A stretch of 64,000 bases of DNA from Mytilus galloprovincialis. Taxonomy: Eukaryota; Mollusca; Bivalvia; Mytilida; Mytilidae. Positions 58,501 to 64,000 of the stretch are shown piece by piece. The position numbers and the translations under genes were made by a program. The stretch's first letter is position 1. Every line of letters begins with the position of its first letter. The stretch is from contig NC_134842.1 of the NCBI RefSeq assembly GCF_965363235.1, positions 6,599,112 through 6,663,111 on the forward strand, in the 5' to 3' direction. The notes beneath the pieces are model-generated. The model made no database searches, was not told the DNA's origin, and was given only the letters and a program-made list of their open reading frames with translations.

Positions 58501-60606
58501 TGAAAATGGGTCTGTAAATTGAGGTTTCAGTCAAATTCATGGTTAATTTTAAATTTCCCAATTTAATGAAAATGATGCATATTTTCCCAATGAAAAAGGG
58601 AAGTGGTAGTTTTGAAAAAAGCCAACAATATCACTGGTGCAAGTGGGGCATCTGTGTACTTGGGACACATTCTTGTTATGCCCCACCTACGATAGTAGAG
58701 GGCATTATGTTTCTGGTCTGTGGGTCCGTCCGTCCGTTCGTTCATCCTGCTTCAGGTTAAAGTTTTTGGTCAAGGTAGTTTTTGATGAAGTTGAAGTCCA
58801 ATCAACTTGAAACGTAGTAAACATGTTCCCTATATGACATGTATGATATGATATTTCTAATTTTAATACCAAATTAGAGTTTTTACCCCAATTTCAAGGT
58901 CCACTGAACATAGAAAATGATAGTGTGAGTAGGGCATCCATGTACTTGGGACACATTCTTGTTTTAATATTAAGCTGTGAAAGACCCCTCAAATGTCAAA
59001 ATGTGAAACAAGTCTACTTTTAAACAAAAATTATATGTTTTATTGTGTATTAGTTGTAATGTAAGGGCATCTTGTTTGTTTCAGTGTATTGTATTGTAAA
59101 TTGAAAACTGTATGTTTTAGAGTATAGCAGATGCAATGACAGTTACTCTACCATTTGTGGCCCATGAGATGGGGGAAGGATTTATCTTAATCAAAGACAG
59201 CTGGAAATTCTGGGAAAATCCTGTGCAATCATTTAATGGCATTGAAATGGCACTTCTCAAGTAAGTACGAACAATGTATTGCACACATTTCACAAAATCA
59301 AATGTCAAATGAACTATATTTTCTTCCTCAATCCACCCAGAATGCTGCTCATATTAAATTCAATGAACAAATTAACATTAAAAAATGTCCCTCTGGATTT
59401 GTTTTTCAGGAACCCAAGAAATAATTTCTGTTGCTTCAAATTCCAAATCTCAATGTATTGATTTTCAGATTTAAATTAGCTGTTGCAACCTTCATTGAAG
59501 CCAAGAACAGAATAATGGATTCCTGTTTTTTTGCTAAAGGTAAAATTAAATTATAACTTCACAATTAATGTAATATACTGCACACAAAGTTCATCAACAT
59601 TTTCATTTATGGGCATTATGTTTTCTGGTCGTCTGTTCGTTCGTCTGTCAGTCTGTCCGGCTTCAAGTTAAAGTTTTTGGTCAAGGTAGTTTTTGATGAA
59701 GTTGAAGTCCAATCAAGTTGAAACTTAGTACACATGTTCCCTATGATATGATCTTTCTAATTTAATGCCAAAGTAGAGATTTTCCCCCATTTTCACGGTC
59801 CACTGAACATAGAAAATGATAGTGCAGATTGGGCATCCGTGTACTGGGGACACATTCTTCTTGATATATTGATATGAGAAGACTATAGATTTACTAAGTT
59901 CATAATGACTTCATATTTGTTTAGCAGCAATGACGTATACAACATATGAGTTATGCATACTTCTCTGTAGTCCAAATAATTATGACGTCTTGAAAGGCTC
60001 TTATATTTTTTTTCTTTGACGCCTTAGTCGAAGTAAGGCGTCAAAAAAAAAATATAATAGCCTTTCAAGACGTCATAATTATTTGGACTAACTTCTGTAG
60101 CTAGGACATTCTTATTAAACAGATATTTCTAGTTGACATAAATAAATATAAGTTGTAGAACAGGCATCACTGCCAAAAGAAGGAAAATCAATGAAAGCAA
60201 AATAATATACACAGAATAAAAGATTGAGTAATACAACTTAGGTCAAGTAGCTTATACATATTATATAGTTCCTGCTGAAGGTATGACATCATTCAGTTCT
60301 TACTATGGTCCTCCTTAGAATATGGTCAGAATAAGTTCCATGGATGGCTAAACCGTTCTTGTTCTGCTGACCTTGTGACATGTAATGATACATTATATTG
60401 TATTGTATATGATAAAATTGTACATGACGATTTTTACAGGACAAACTCCATACTGGTTTCATCCTGTAGTAGAAATTAAAGGTATACTAACAGACTTGAA
60501 GGATATTTATAACATGACTAAAGAGGAAATCCATGATATATACCATAACCCAACAGCCAGTTCAAGTCTGTCACCAGATATGATTACTGATGGGTTTAAT
60601 GTTAAT
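31369..60606 (+). CDS. Large lipid transfer protein (vitellogenin/apolipophorin/MTP superfamily), N-terminal 927 residues; 3' end beyond window
   Basis: Twenty-two exons with matching phases: 31369-31500, 32230-32323, 34604-34640, 35301-35430, 35782-35833, 36846-36946, 37448-37545, 39884-39930, 40507-40561, 48523-48595, 48934-49018, 49286-49569, 50103-50157, 50862-51005, 52028-52254, 52612-52742, 54094-54272, 54881-55026, 57121-57453, 59121-59260, 59469-59539, 60440-60606. They give 2781 bases, 927 codons. Layout: signal peptide 1-14; vitellogenin-N beta barrel to about 300; alpha-helical superhelix about 300-620 (for example HILGNAGHSRSLQHITSYME and LRRAATQALRQF); start of the lipid-cavity sheets about 620-690; then a helix-rich stretch 691-927 that I do not recognise. 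Family knowledge: LLTPs bind and move lipids in hemolymph or the secretory route. Whether this is a yolk protein, a lipophorin-like carrier or an MTP-like protein cannot be told; the C-terminus (vWD or other) is missing. Confidence 0.82.
31811..31956. repeat. Short inverted-repeat (hairpin) element in LLTP intron 1
   Basis: Left arm ATTAGGTCAATGTCAGAAAA and right arm TTTTCTTACATTGACCTAAT are near-perfect inverses, about 30-35 bases each, with an inner stretch of about 80 bases. No coding content. Confidence 0.7.
32230..32323 (+). CDS. LLTP exon 2
   Basis: Acceptor TTTTTTCCAG, donor GTAAGA. Reads FRIQKINETNTGIKFHQLSV, then DSFVQHAQNGE. Phase 0 in, 1 out. An alternative donor six bases earlier (GTGAAT) keeps the same phase. 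Confidence 0.75.
32787..33070 (-). repeat. TGTCCC-family repeat, reverse copy
   Basis: Runs AACAAGAATGTGTCCC ... CACTATCATTTTCTATGTAC ... GACGAACGGACGGACGAAC ... CCAGAAAACACCATGCCC. It is the reverse of the copies at 57973, 58678 and 59605. Lies in LLTP intron 2. Confidence 0.7.
33356..34407 (-). mobile_element. Broken retroelement: reverse-transcriptase C-terminal part plus 3' non-coding end
   Basis: In LLTP intron 2. The protein patch at 34407-33988 contains YGFYISQLVRFARVCNNVLD and LLHQGFRYHKLVKTFTKFYH, matching the C-terminal region of the reverse transcriptase common in bivalves (tentatively Penelope-like). It is followed by a 3' non-coding part to 33356 that ends in the AATGGGGAATGTGTCAAAGA block. 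5'-truncated and non-functional. Confidence 0.65.
34604..34640 (+). CDS. LLTP exon 3 (37-base micro-exon)
   Basis: Acceptor ATCTTACAG, donor GTATAC. It encodes Y-ADNPFKWDLTK-R across both junctions and is the only piece found that turns the phase-1 end of exon 2 into the phase-2 start of exon 4. It lies between retroelement debris on both sides. Confidence 0.78.
34975..35215 (+). repeat. Dispersed repeat, same family as 25440-25790
   Basis: Carries CTATAAAACCAGGTTTAATC, CCACCATTTTCTACATTTG and TGATTTTGCCATTTGATTAG. A partial second copy lies at about 34405-34500. In LLTP intron 3, ending about 85 bases before exon 4. Confidence 0.65.
35301..35430 (+). CDS. LLTP exon 4
   Basis: Reads FLFEMEPDGLVHFIHYHQED, KTEMVTLKKALVGTMSAKFQ. 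It matches the place in LLTPs where a short strand leads to the helix before the N-sheet ('..D..V..I......E....N.K+G+.S.FQ'). Acceptor TTTTTAG, donor GTATAA. Confidence 0.85.
35782..35833 (+). CDS. LLTP exon 5
   Basis: A 52-base exon, RSDHQTWRYLSTDGDHG, followed by a split Gly codon. Acceptor TTTTTTCCAG, donor GTAATA. The G-x-H-G-G turn leads into the next exon. Confidence 0.8.
36197..36814 (+). mobile_element. Retroelement 3' end, inverted relative to 33356-33969
   Basis: The same 3' non-coding sequence as at 33969-33356 but on the plus strand: CAGTTGTTGGCATGACACGG at the start, ACATCTTCTGACATCAGACT in the middle, GGTCGGGTTGTTGTCTCTTT near the end. No coding part. Ends 32 bases before LLTP exon 6. 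Confidence 0.7.
36846..36946 (+). CDS. LLTP exon 6
   Basis: Reads YLDHKYDGEKTTNGYTLTRH and ends RTVMRTHKK. Acceptor TGTTTCAG, donor GTAAGC. A retroelement 3' fragment ends about 32 bases upstream of the acceptor. Confidence 0.85.
37448..37545 (+). CDS. LLTP exon 7
   Basis: Reads VMHVDHSDNIREVKAFDNIT and ends APATQRTL. Acceptor TATTACAG, donor GTATGT. Phase 2 out. Continues the alternating strands of the N-terminal barrel. Confidence 0.84.
37546..39883. other. LLTP intron 7
   Basis: Contains a short GACGAAACGCGCGCC repeat at about 38320-38415 (+). A 121-codon open frame on the minus strand (38983-38618) has no recognised motif and is probably chance or element debris. Nothing else seen. Confidence 0.5.
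39884..39930 (+). CDS. LLTP exon 8 (47-base exon)
   Basis: Reads SPLPVDREIKVYSS with split Gly codons at both ends. Acceptor TTTCTTACAG, donor GTGATA. Supported mainly by phase (2 in, 1 out) with its neighbours. Confidence 0.72.
40507..40561 (+). CDS. LLTP exon 9 (55-base exon)
   Basis: Reads FPGISATAETRIHLTLK. Acceptor TTTTAG, donor GTTTGT. It is followed by an 8-kb intron packed with repeats; a hAT-like element begins 30 bases downstream at 40591. Confidence 0.76.
40591..43229. mobile_element. hAT-like non-autonomous element carrying a nested element
   Basis: Ends CAGGGTTTCCCCTGG (left) and CAGCGGAAACCCTG (right) are inverted repeats. Direct repeats TATTATG stand directly outside (40584-40590 and 43230-43236), close to the 8-bp hAT norm. 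The subterminal parts repeat TTCGCCA-type words (40620-40680; 43135-43200). The middle, 40719-42516, is a separate inserted element. No transposase seen. Lies in LLTP intron 9. Confidence 0.72.
40719..42516 (+). mobile_element. AGCTCACCTGG element with three tandem units (~502 bp); Helitron/Helentron-like in structure
   Basis: Begins with a palindrome (AGCTCACCTGGCCC / GGGCCAAGTGAGCT), then a GTCCGTCGTCCGTC tract, then three units of 502-503 bases (CTTCTCCTCTG at 40816, 41319 and 41821), and ends in a hairpin AGGCTCTTTGGAGCCT followed by CTAG and T's. A terminal hairpin with CTAG resembles Helitron-type 3' ends; internal tandem units are known for non-autonomous Helentron relatives. The class is inference. 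Confidence 0.7.
43237..44624. other. Part of LLTP intron 9
   Basis: AT-rich; some T-rich runs; no gene or recognised repeat. Confidence 0.5.
44625..47210 (+). mobile_element. AGCTCACCTGG element with five tandem units (500 bp)
   Basis: The opening palindrome AGCTCACCTGGCC / GGCCGTGTGAGCT and the GTCCGTGTCGACGTCGTC tract are followed by units whose CTTCTCCTCTG mark stands at 44720, 45220, 45720, 46221 and 46721 (spacing 500, 500, 501, 500). Units 2-4 are almost identical; unit 5 is the most diverged. The CTAG hairpin end of the family is not present, so the 3' end is truncated. In LLTP intron 9. Confidence 0.75.
48287..48400. repeat. Small inverted-repeat element
   Basis: Left arm TTTTTCATATCGTATGTATT and right arm AATACATGCGATATGAAAAA are inverses with a loop of about 40 bases containing GAGCCATGCGGCTC. 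It ends about 120 bases before LLTP exon 10. Confidence 0.65.
48523..48595 (+). CDS. LLTP exon 10
   Basis: Reads KVPSSELSDSVSDCLVRDSI, VVTK. Acceptor TTTGCAG, donor GTAATA. Phase 0 out. Confidence 0.8.
48934..49018 (+). CDS. LLTP exon 11
   Basis: Reads KPPKPTTLKETGEIIKDLIL, CVQRHENK; the first helices of the superhelical domain. Acceptor TTTTGTAG, donor GTAGGT. Phase 1 out. Confidence 0.82.
49286..49569 (+). CDS. LLTP exon 12: superhelix
   Basis: A 284-base exon with the helical repeats VRNLTWEVSKLDEKSFLQL, CRISDIKCLEERYLMIDVIS and a C-x(7)-C pair. Ends ATKQPTS. Acceptor TTTGCAG, donor GTAAGT. Confidence 0.88.
49665..49985. repeat. Dispersed repeat (GATTGCCAATGAGACAACTC block)
   Basis: Reads GATTGCCAATGAGACAACTC, then GGCCTTCAACAATGAGAAAA and CCATACCACATAGTC. 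Shorter copies at about 52445-52510 and 54590-54760; reverse pieces at about 29160-29215 and 50575-50630. In LLTP intron 12. Confidence 0.6.
50103..50157 (+). CDS. LLTP exon 13 (55-base exon)
   Basis: Reads YLVQAVEHLCLGNNHSFH, one superhelix helix. Acceptor CTTTTCAG, donor GTAATG. Phase 1 out. Confidence 0.82.
50862..51005 (+). CDS. LLTP exon 14: superhelix
   Basis: Reads NKDMTLTQKRACLTLGALAK, then NLKDIENDTEAQKIIEKFET. Acceptor TTTAAACAG, donor GTATTG. Phase 1 on both sides. Confidence 0.86.
51124..51787 (+). mobile_element. Tandem-array element, 168-bp units
   Basis: Opens with a palindromic TACCCCCGCTTTAAAAAAGG / GGGGTATA end and a CTGTCAGTCCGTCCGTCC tract. Units are marked by CGTCACATTTTTCTCAGGAA at 51243, 51411 and 51579 (period 168). 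Near the 3' end is a hairpin GTGAGCAGTAGCTCAC. Overlapping open frames here (51306-51791) are products of the repeat. In LLTP intron 14. Confidence 0.7.
52028..52254 (+). CDS. LLTP exon 15: superhelix core
   Basis: A 227-base exon. Reads EFIEIVKPRERRSLGRKYHD, ALKRSLIHILGNAGHSRSLQ, LRRAATQALRQFTCNE, the most typical vitellogenin-N helical segment in the window (L-x-N-A-G-H, R-x-A-A-x-x-A-L). The RERR stretch is rich in basic residues and could be a processing site, which is only a guess. Acceptor TATTTAAG, donor GTAATA. Confidence 0.9.
52612..52742 (+). CDS. LLTP exon 16: superhelix
   Basis: Reads SAAHLLRSTLFDSEDIVRHS, AYEIYVEHPESKQLTKEQED. The R-H-x-A-Y-E-I-Y segment corresponds to the 'V..+A+......P' helices late in the LLTP superhelix. 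Acceptor ATTTTAG, donor GTAAGT. Phase 2 out. Confidence 0.88.
53151..53964 (-). mobile_element. hAT transposon remnant with transposase C-terminal domain
   Basis: 814 bases with inverted ends CATACCTGTCAAC / GTTGACAGGTATG and the direct repeat AACAAT outside both ends (53145-53150, 53965-53970). The minus-strand frame at 53684-53325 has the hAT dimerisation signature: LAKTLLVLPNSNAGSERAFS, then LVKKIATEFRADL and LLSCKMN. Only this C-terminal part of a transposase survives, so the copy is non-autonomous. The right 100 bases repeat the words CGGGT / ACCCG many times. A single related end lies at about 60799-60935. In LLTP intron 16. Confidence 0.8.
54094..54272 (+). CDS. LLTP exon 17: start of lipid-cavity sheet
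   Basis: Reads QYYTYPVVTRVRRGTLADIL, KALSFHLGMPKFDWSKTVGS, KKLGASFGFRQENFVDLHL. Acceptor CATTACAG, donor GTATGA at 54273. The 3' part of this exon plus its donor region (about 54185-54302) is copied in reverse at about 56083-56204. Confidence 0.88.
54881..55026 (+). CDS. LLTP exon 18: beta sheet
   Basis: Reads PFQGKFELKVDNMAFAEVNV, GLIGKKFDIFKVSLCYKKKV; amphipathic strands as in the lipid cavity. Acceptor TGTTTTTCAG, donor GTAATA. A dispersed repeat begins only a few bases inside the following intron. Confidence 0.88.
55032..55160 (+). repeat. Short dispersed repeat starting just inside LLTP intron 18
   Basis: ATGCTCTTCAACTTTGTAC, GAGCGTCACTGATGAGTC and TCTGGTACCTTTAATAAC, the same family as 27230-27355. 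Begins 5 bases after the donor GT of exon 18. Confidence 0.75.
55553..56931. mobile_element. PIF/Harbinger-like non-autonomous element containing a hairpin
   Basis: Imperfect inverted ends GGTCAGGATTTTTTAATTTG (left) and the reverse of GGCCACGGTTTTTTAATTTG (right), flanked by TTA on both sides (55550-55552, 56932-56934), as is usual for PIF/Harbinger. No transposase seen; the open frame at 56426-56713 has no recognised motif. Carries the 300-bp hairpin at 55975-56274. Confidence 0.62.
55975..56274. repeat. Long hairpin: two 100-bp arms around an inverted copy of LLTP exon 17
   Basis: Arms 55975-56074 and 56175-56274 are inverse copies with 2 mismatches in 100. The 100-base loop plus the inner 30 bases of the right arm (about 56083-56204) is an antisense copy of exon 17's 3' part, its splice donor and the start of the next intron (about 54185-54302). 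The inner 30 bases of the left arm are the sense copy of exon 17. The outer arms are a dispersed mussel-type repeat (GGACTAAATTAAGTATATAC). Confidence 0.85.
57121..57453 (+). CDS. LLTP exon 19: long amphipathic helical segment
   Basis: A 333-base, 111-codon exon, phase 0-0. Reads DFGFDDIQNVATLFDRLYNM, then helices such as IKELIEMVTEMTFVQLVKEI and FKKVINRVTNFITDVKSDVL. Long amphipathic helices with few cysteines; I do not recognise a named domain. Acceptor TTTTTTCAG, donor GTAAGT. Confidence 0.86.
57973..58677 (+). repeat. TGTCCC-family repeat, copy 1 (interrupted)
   Basis: TATGTCCCACCTACAATAG start, GTTTTTGGTCAAGGTAG and GAAGTTGAAGTCCAATCAAC inside, GGGACACATTCTTGTT end at about 58677. Interrupted at 58231-58636 by another element. 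In LLTP intron 19. Confidence 0.72.
58231..58636. mobile_element. 406-bp terminal-inverted-repeat element inserted in a TGTCCC-family repeat
   Basis: Ends CAGTGATATTGTTTGCC and GCCAACAATATCACTG are inverted repeats; GTGCA is duplicated on both sides (58226-58230 and 58637-58641). Removing the element restores the host repeat, whose other copies give the empty-site sequence. No protein-coding content recognised. Confidence 0.75.
58678..58965 (+). repeat. TGTCCC-family repeat, copy 2
   Basis: Directly follows copy 1. GCCCCACCTACGATAGTAGA start, a GGTCCGTCCGTCCGTTCG tract, and the GGGACACATTCTTGTT end. Uninterrupted. Confidence 0.72.
59121..59260 (+). CDS. LLTP exon 20
   Basis: Reads SIADAMTVTLPFVAHEMGEG, FILIKDSWKFWENPVQSFNG. 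Acceptor TGTTTTAG, donor GTAAGT. Phase 2 out. Continues the helix-rich stretch. Confidence 0.84.
59469..59539 (+). CDS. LLTP exon 21
   Basis: Reads FKLAVATFIEAKNRIMDSCF, FAK with split codons at both ends. Acceptor ATTTTCAG, donor GTAAAA. Confidence 0.82.
59605..59870 (+). repeat. TGTCCC-family repeat, copy 3
   Basis: Starts inside the family consensus at GGGCATTATGTTTTCTGGTC and ends GGGGACACATTCTTCTTG. In LLTP intron 21. Confidence 0.7.
59969..60089. repeat. 121-bp palindromic element
   Basis: Left arm AGTCCAAATAATTATGACGT and right arm ACGTCATAATTATTTGGACT are exact inverses; the match runs with few changes to a tiny loop around TAGTCGAAG. A single similar end occurs at about 40419-40440. 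In LLTP intron 21. Confidence 0.8.
60440..60606 (+). CDS. LLTP exon 22 (last exon seen in window)
   Basis: Reads QTPYWFHPVVEIKGILTDLK, DIYNMTKEEIHDIYHNPTAS and ends DMITDGFNVN. Acceptor TTTTTACAG, donor GTAAGT, phase 0. A normal donor and no stop mean the gene continues; I found no further exon up to 64000. Confidence 0.85.
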
Positions 60607-61886
60607 GTAAGTGTGCATGTATATTGTTTTATATGATTTATTTAATTTACAGCAGGCCTCTAGGTGAAGGTTTTTTTGGCTCTGTTATGACACATGGTGG
60701 CCTTCAGGTGTTTTGTACACTTTGGTCAGGTTGTTGTTTTTGTGAAACATTTCCCATTCTTTAATATTTGGATTTTACTCTGATATTCCACCTCAAGGCA
60801 TACCTGTCAACTGACCCGGATTCTGCGGGTGTGACCCGAGATTTTCACAATTCTGAGGGTTCACCCGGATCACCCGCCGGGTCATTGAAATAACCCGGAA
60901 ATTCCGAAAATGACCCAATTTCACCCGTATTTCTTAGCCTTGAGATTGATTTTCATATAAAGTAATATTCCTTTGAAATACCGGCAAATTCATAATTCTT
61001 CCATGAACATGCAGTTCATCTAGCTATGTAAACTGTCAAATTAAGTGACCCATTAAGTGCATGGCTTCACTTGACAGTTTTGGTGTCAAACACACTGTTG
61101 ATTAACACCAATTACCTTAGCTTTAAGTCGTAAATAAATTGCCCTGTTGTTTTACAAAGATATTTCAACTAAGAGTTACTTCCCCTTATTTGTCAGCATT
61201 CAAAATTATTCCTTATATTTACGTTTTATGGGTGAAGAAGATTAAATCATAATAATATAAAATTCAAATACATATTGAAAAATAACTTTTCATTATTTTT
61301 ATACCTTTATACAATTTTTTTTAAAAAGTTGAAAATTATTTTTTACATTTATACTTCCTTTAACTGTGTTACTATATTTTATCATATAGTCCAGTCGATT
61401 TGTGCAGATTTTTGACAAAATTGCTCAGATTGTGGTAAAAGCATGAAATTTGGCATAATAGTAGTATATGTCATGGACAACATTTTAAGCTATGGACCCA
61501 CTCTGAAAGTCAAAATTTGTGGATGAGGCGGCCATTTTAAAATGGCGGCAGTTTGATCTCTGTAGATTAATTAAAAAAATCATGAAAATGATATTAGAAA
61601 AGATATTGACATGAAACCTAGTAAATAGAACAACAGTGCTGATTGCAATTGTTTTGTTGAACAAAAGTTTTGGAAATATAATCCATATTGAATGGCAGCC
61701 ATCTTGAAAAAATGTTGATTTTTTAAGCCAAAATATATAGTCATTTTTCGATAAAAAAAATAAAATGCATTGTCGAAGATATACAAATGTATTTGTTTGA
61801 GCTATATAAACAGGGAAAAAAGTGAGCATACCCCCCTCCCCGAGTTATTTTTCTGTTTCGTATAGGGTATAACAGCATTAAAACGC

Positions 61887-62749
61887 TAGTCCGAGATTAC
61901 TCTGACGTCCAACGGCTGTTTTGCCAGACAAGCTGGGGCCGTAGGACGTCAGAGCTCGTCCCATATCAAAAAGTGGATATTTGCCCACCCAAAGTAGATG
62001 CGCTGCTTCGTCGCTTCTGGTGCCGACTGACGGCCTTGGAATTATATAAATCGGGCATCAATCTGTTAATTTTTCATTTATCTTTTCATTTATGTAAGTT
62101 TCACCTACCTGCCAACCTTTATTTGTCCATATTTTAACAGTTTTCACAGAGACCCATCGGTTTCTGCATTTTGCCTTTCATTTTCAAAGATTATCACGTG
62201 ACCGCGAGAAAACAATGATGATTTATGCAAATGACCATAATGTAACACCTCGTTCATTTACGATGCAAGTTATCTAAATGTCCGAGAGCTTCCGATTGTT
62301 CTCGTGGTCTGAACTAAATGCTTAATACCGATCTCCTGTAAAGGAGGTGAAAAATCGTGGTTGGCTACTAAATGTTAAACATCGATCTCCTTCAAATTTG
62401 AATATTTGAGTCTCGAGGCCACGAACTCTCTCGTAACTTGACGTCCATCTGAAAGTGAAAGTCAAAATGCAGAAATCGATGGGTCTCTGAGAAAACTGTT
62501 AAAATATGGAAAAATAAAAGTTGGGAGGTAGGTGAAACTTACATAAATGAAAAGATAAATGAAAAATGAACAGATTGATGCCTGATTTATATAATTCCAA
62601 GGCCGTCAGTCGGCACCAGAAGCGACGAAGCAGCGCATCTATTCTGGGTGGGCAAATATCCACTTTTTGATATGGGACGAGCTCTGACGTCCCACGGCCC
62701 CAGCTTGTCTGGCAAAACAGCTGTTGGACGTCAGAGTAATCTCGGACTA
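61887..62749. mobile_element. 863-bp foldback element with ~300-bp inverted arms and 8-bp target duplication
   Basis: Ends TAGTCCGAGATTACTCTGAC and its inverse. The arms extend from 61887 to about 62190 and from about 62450 to 62749 with only scattered differences. TAAAACGC stands directly outside both ends (61879-61886 and 62750-62757). The central 260 bases carry no open frame. An 8-bp duplication and TAG ends fit a hAT-type non-autonomous element. Beyond the last LLTP exon seen. Confidence 0.85.
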
Positions 62750-62757
62750 TAAAACGC

Positions 62758-64000
62758 GGACCACCAAGAGGATCATAAAATTAACTATTACTCTAAAAGC
62801 AATATTCGTTCCACCGCTTTTTCAACATAAAAAGCAAGTAAAAATAAAGCAAGAAAATATGTGTATACCTGTCGTTTATAATATTTGTCTGATTACAGGA
62901 TAATTCGTTTTGTTGATATTGTTCATTTTAAACAACTTTCAAAAACCTTATTTGCAGACATAATGAATTTCATATCACGCAAGTAATGTTAAAAGAACAT
63001 CAATTACTCAAATGTTTTCAATTGACGTTAAAAATATCTAACAATAAATGATATGCACATGTTTTGCCAAACCACACTCTGTCTATCAAATCGATCACAT
63101 TGTCATTGACATTTACATATCGTAGTACTACTTAATACTGCCTTTAAACATTTGCATTTCCTTAGTAACCGTGTTCACTTTGACTTATAGCATGTATAAG
63201 TTGAGCGCTTACTGCAGGAAGTTCATATATTGATTTTTTGGGGGTAGCCATCCTGAATGATGGCCATTTTGAAAACATGATTTTCCAGTATATCATTATT
63301 CGCTAATCTTATTAATTCACTGTTTGCATTCATACATTTTTTACCAAACTTTATTTGATATTCACAAAGAAGTTAGATAAGGCATGCACATGGTTACAAA
63401 ATAAAGATATCAGTATCAGAATTTTTGTTACTTACATGTTTGCCTAAGTAACTTTTTAAAACAGAAATTACGTATATATGATATAATTTATGACCGAAAG
63501 TTTTTTTTTGAAAAGATCAAAATTGTATTGGTCGAAAACCCTGGGGCTAGATATCAGAAAAACATTATGGGCGATTAGACTGGAAGGAATGTGTGAAACG
63601 GCAAGAGAGGACATGTGAGGGTTTGCAATGCCAAGCAGATACAAATGGAACAGACATAGACATTTGAGCTGGCAATCACTCTTTTGATGCAAACATATGA
63701 AGATGTTGGGTTTAAATGATTTTCCTTTCGCTTAATTCGAAACAGTTGAATGAGGGCTATGGAACTGCAGAAGCACCCCAGAATCACAAGGCATAATGGA
63801 ACAAATCATGTCAAACAAATGTTCAGATCTCAAAATATTTCATCAGTAAAAGGGAAAACATGCTAGATAAGTTGCCAATTGAAAGAAAACAATAAGTAAC
63901 CAGACACTGTAAGGTGATACTGGATCAACAAAATCAATGACTGAAGTGTATTTTTTCTGTGGTGATGTATCTGAAGATCTCCGTGATACATCGACATTTT
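62758..64000. other. Right edge of the window, probably LLTP intron 22
   Basis: Contains a sequence with GATGGCCATTTTGAAAAC near 63260, related to GGCGGCCATTTTAAAATGG near 61528. No exon found. Confidence 0.5.

Noticed and set aside
63468-63787. Two overlapping minus-strand open frames near the right edge
   Set aside because: No recognised motif, no supporting splice sites in LLTP direction, and the plus strand shows no continuation of the LLTP.

Overview
The window is AT-rich animal nuclear DNA with long introns and dense interspersed repeats. Several repeats look like ones common in marine mussels: a core GACGAAACGCGCGTC, elements opening AGCTCACCTGG, and a block GGGGAATGTGTCAAAGAGAC. Together with the two gene families found, this suggests a bivalve, most likely Mytilus. 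That assignment rests on recognition only; no search was run.

Two large, divergently transcribed, multi-exon genes account for all the convincing coding sequence. On the minus strand, from 25100 down to base 1 and past the window edge, lies a gene for a very large secreted or surface protein. I traced 17 exons with matching splice phases, about 2177 codons: a split signal peptide, a SUEL/galactose-binding lectin domain, two Cys-rich modules (one EGF-like), then a long series of fibronectin-III-like units with the signature W-x-G-F-x-D-x-x-S-G-I and a D-x-x-P-P-x-x-G linker. On the plus strand, from 31369 to at least 60606, lies a large lipid transfer protein (LLTP) gene of the vitellogenin / apolipophorin / MTP superfamily. 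Its 22 exons keep one open frame of 927 codons, from a signal peptide through the vitellogenin-N beta and alpha-helical regions into an unusual helix-rich stretch. Its 3' end is not in the window. The starts of the two genes are about 6.2 kb apart.

Everything else is intron or intergenic DNA, much of it mobile-element debris. On the left are reverse-transcriptase retroelement fragments (3.3-4.2 kb, 8.9-9.2 kb), a worn 5'-truncated LINE (14.3-15.8 kb) and dimeric short repeats. In the LLTP introns are an inverted pair of retroelement 3' ends around three exons (33.4 and 36.2-36.8 kb), a hAT-like element holding a nested tandem-array element (40.6-43.2 kb), a five-unit 500-bp array (44.6-47.2 kb), a 168-bp array (51.1-51.8 kb), a hAT remnant with a transposase C-terminus (53.15-53.96 kb), a Harbinger-like element carrying a 300-bp hairpin with an inverted copy of a neighbouring LLTP exon (55.55-56.93 kb), repeats of a TGTCCCACC family (58-60 kb), and a clean 863-bp foldback element with an 8-bp target duplication (61.89-62.75 kb). 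No tRNA, rRNA or CRISPR was seen.

The two genes have no obvious shared pathway. Both encode secreted extracellular proteins, one a lectin-type adhesive or recognition protein and the other a lipid carrier or related hemolymph protein. The most unusual structure is the hairpin at 55975-56274, which looks like a locally templated rearrangement using host exon sequence.
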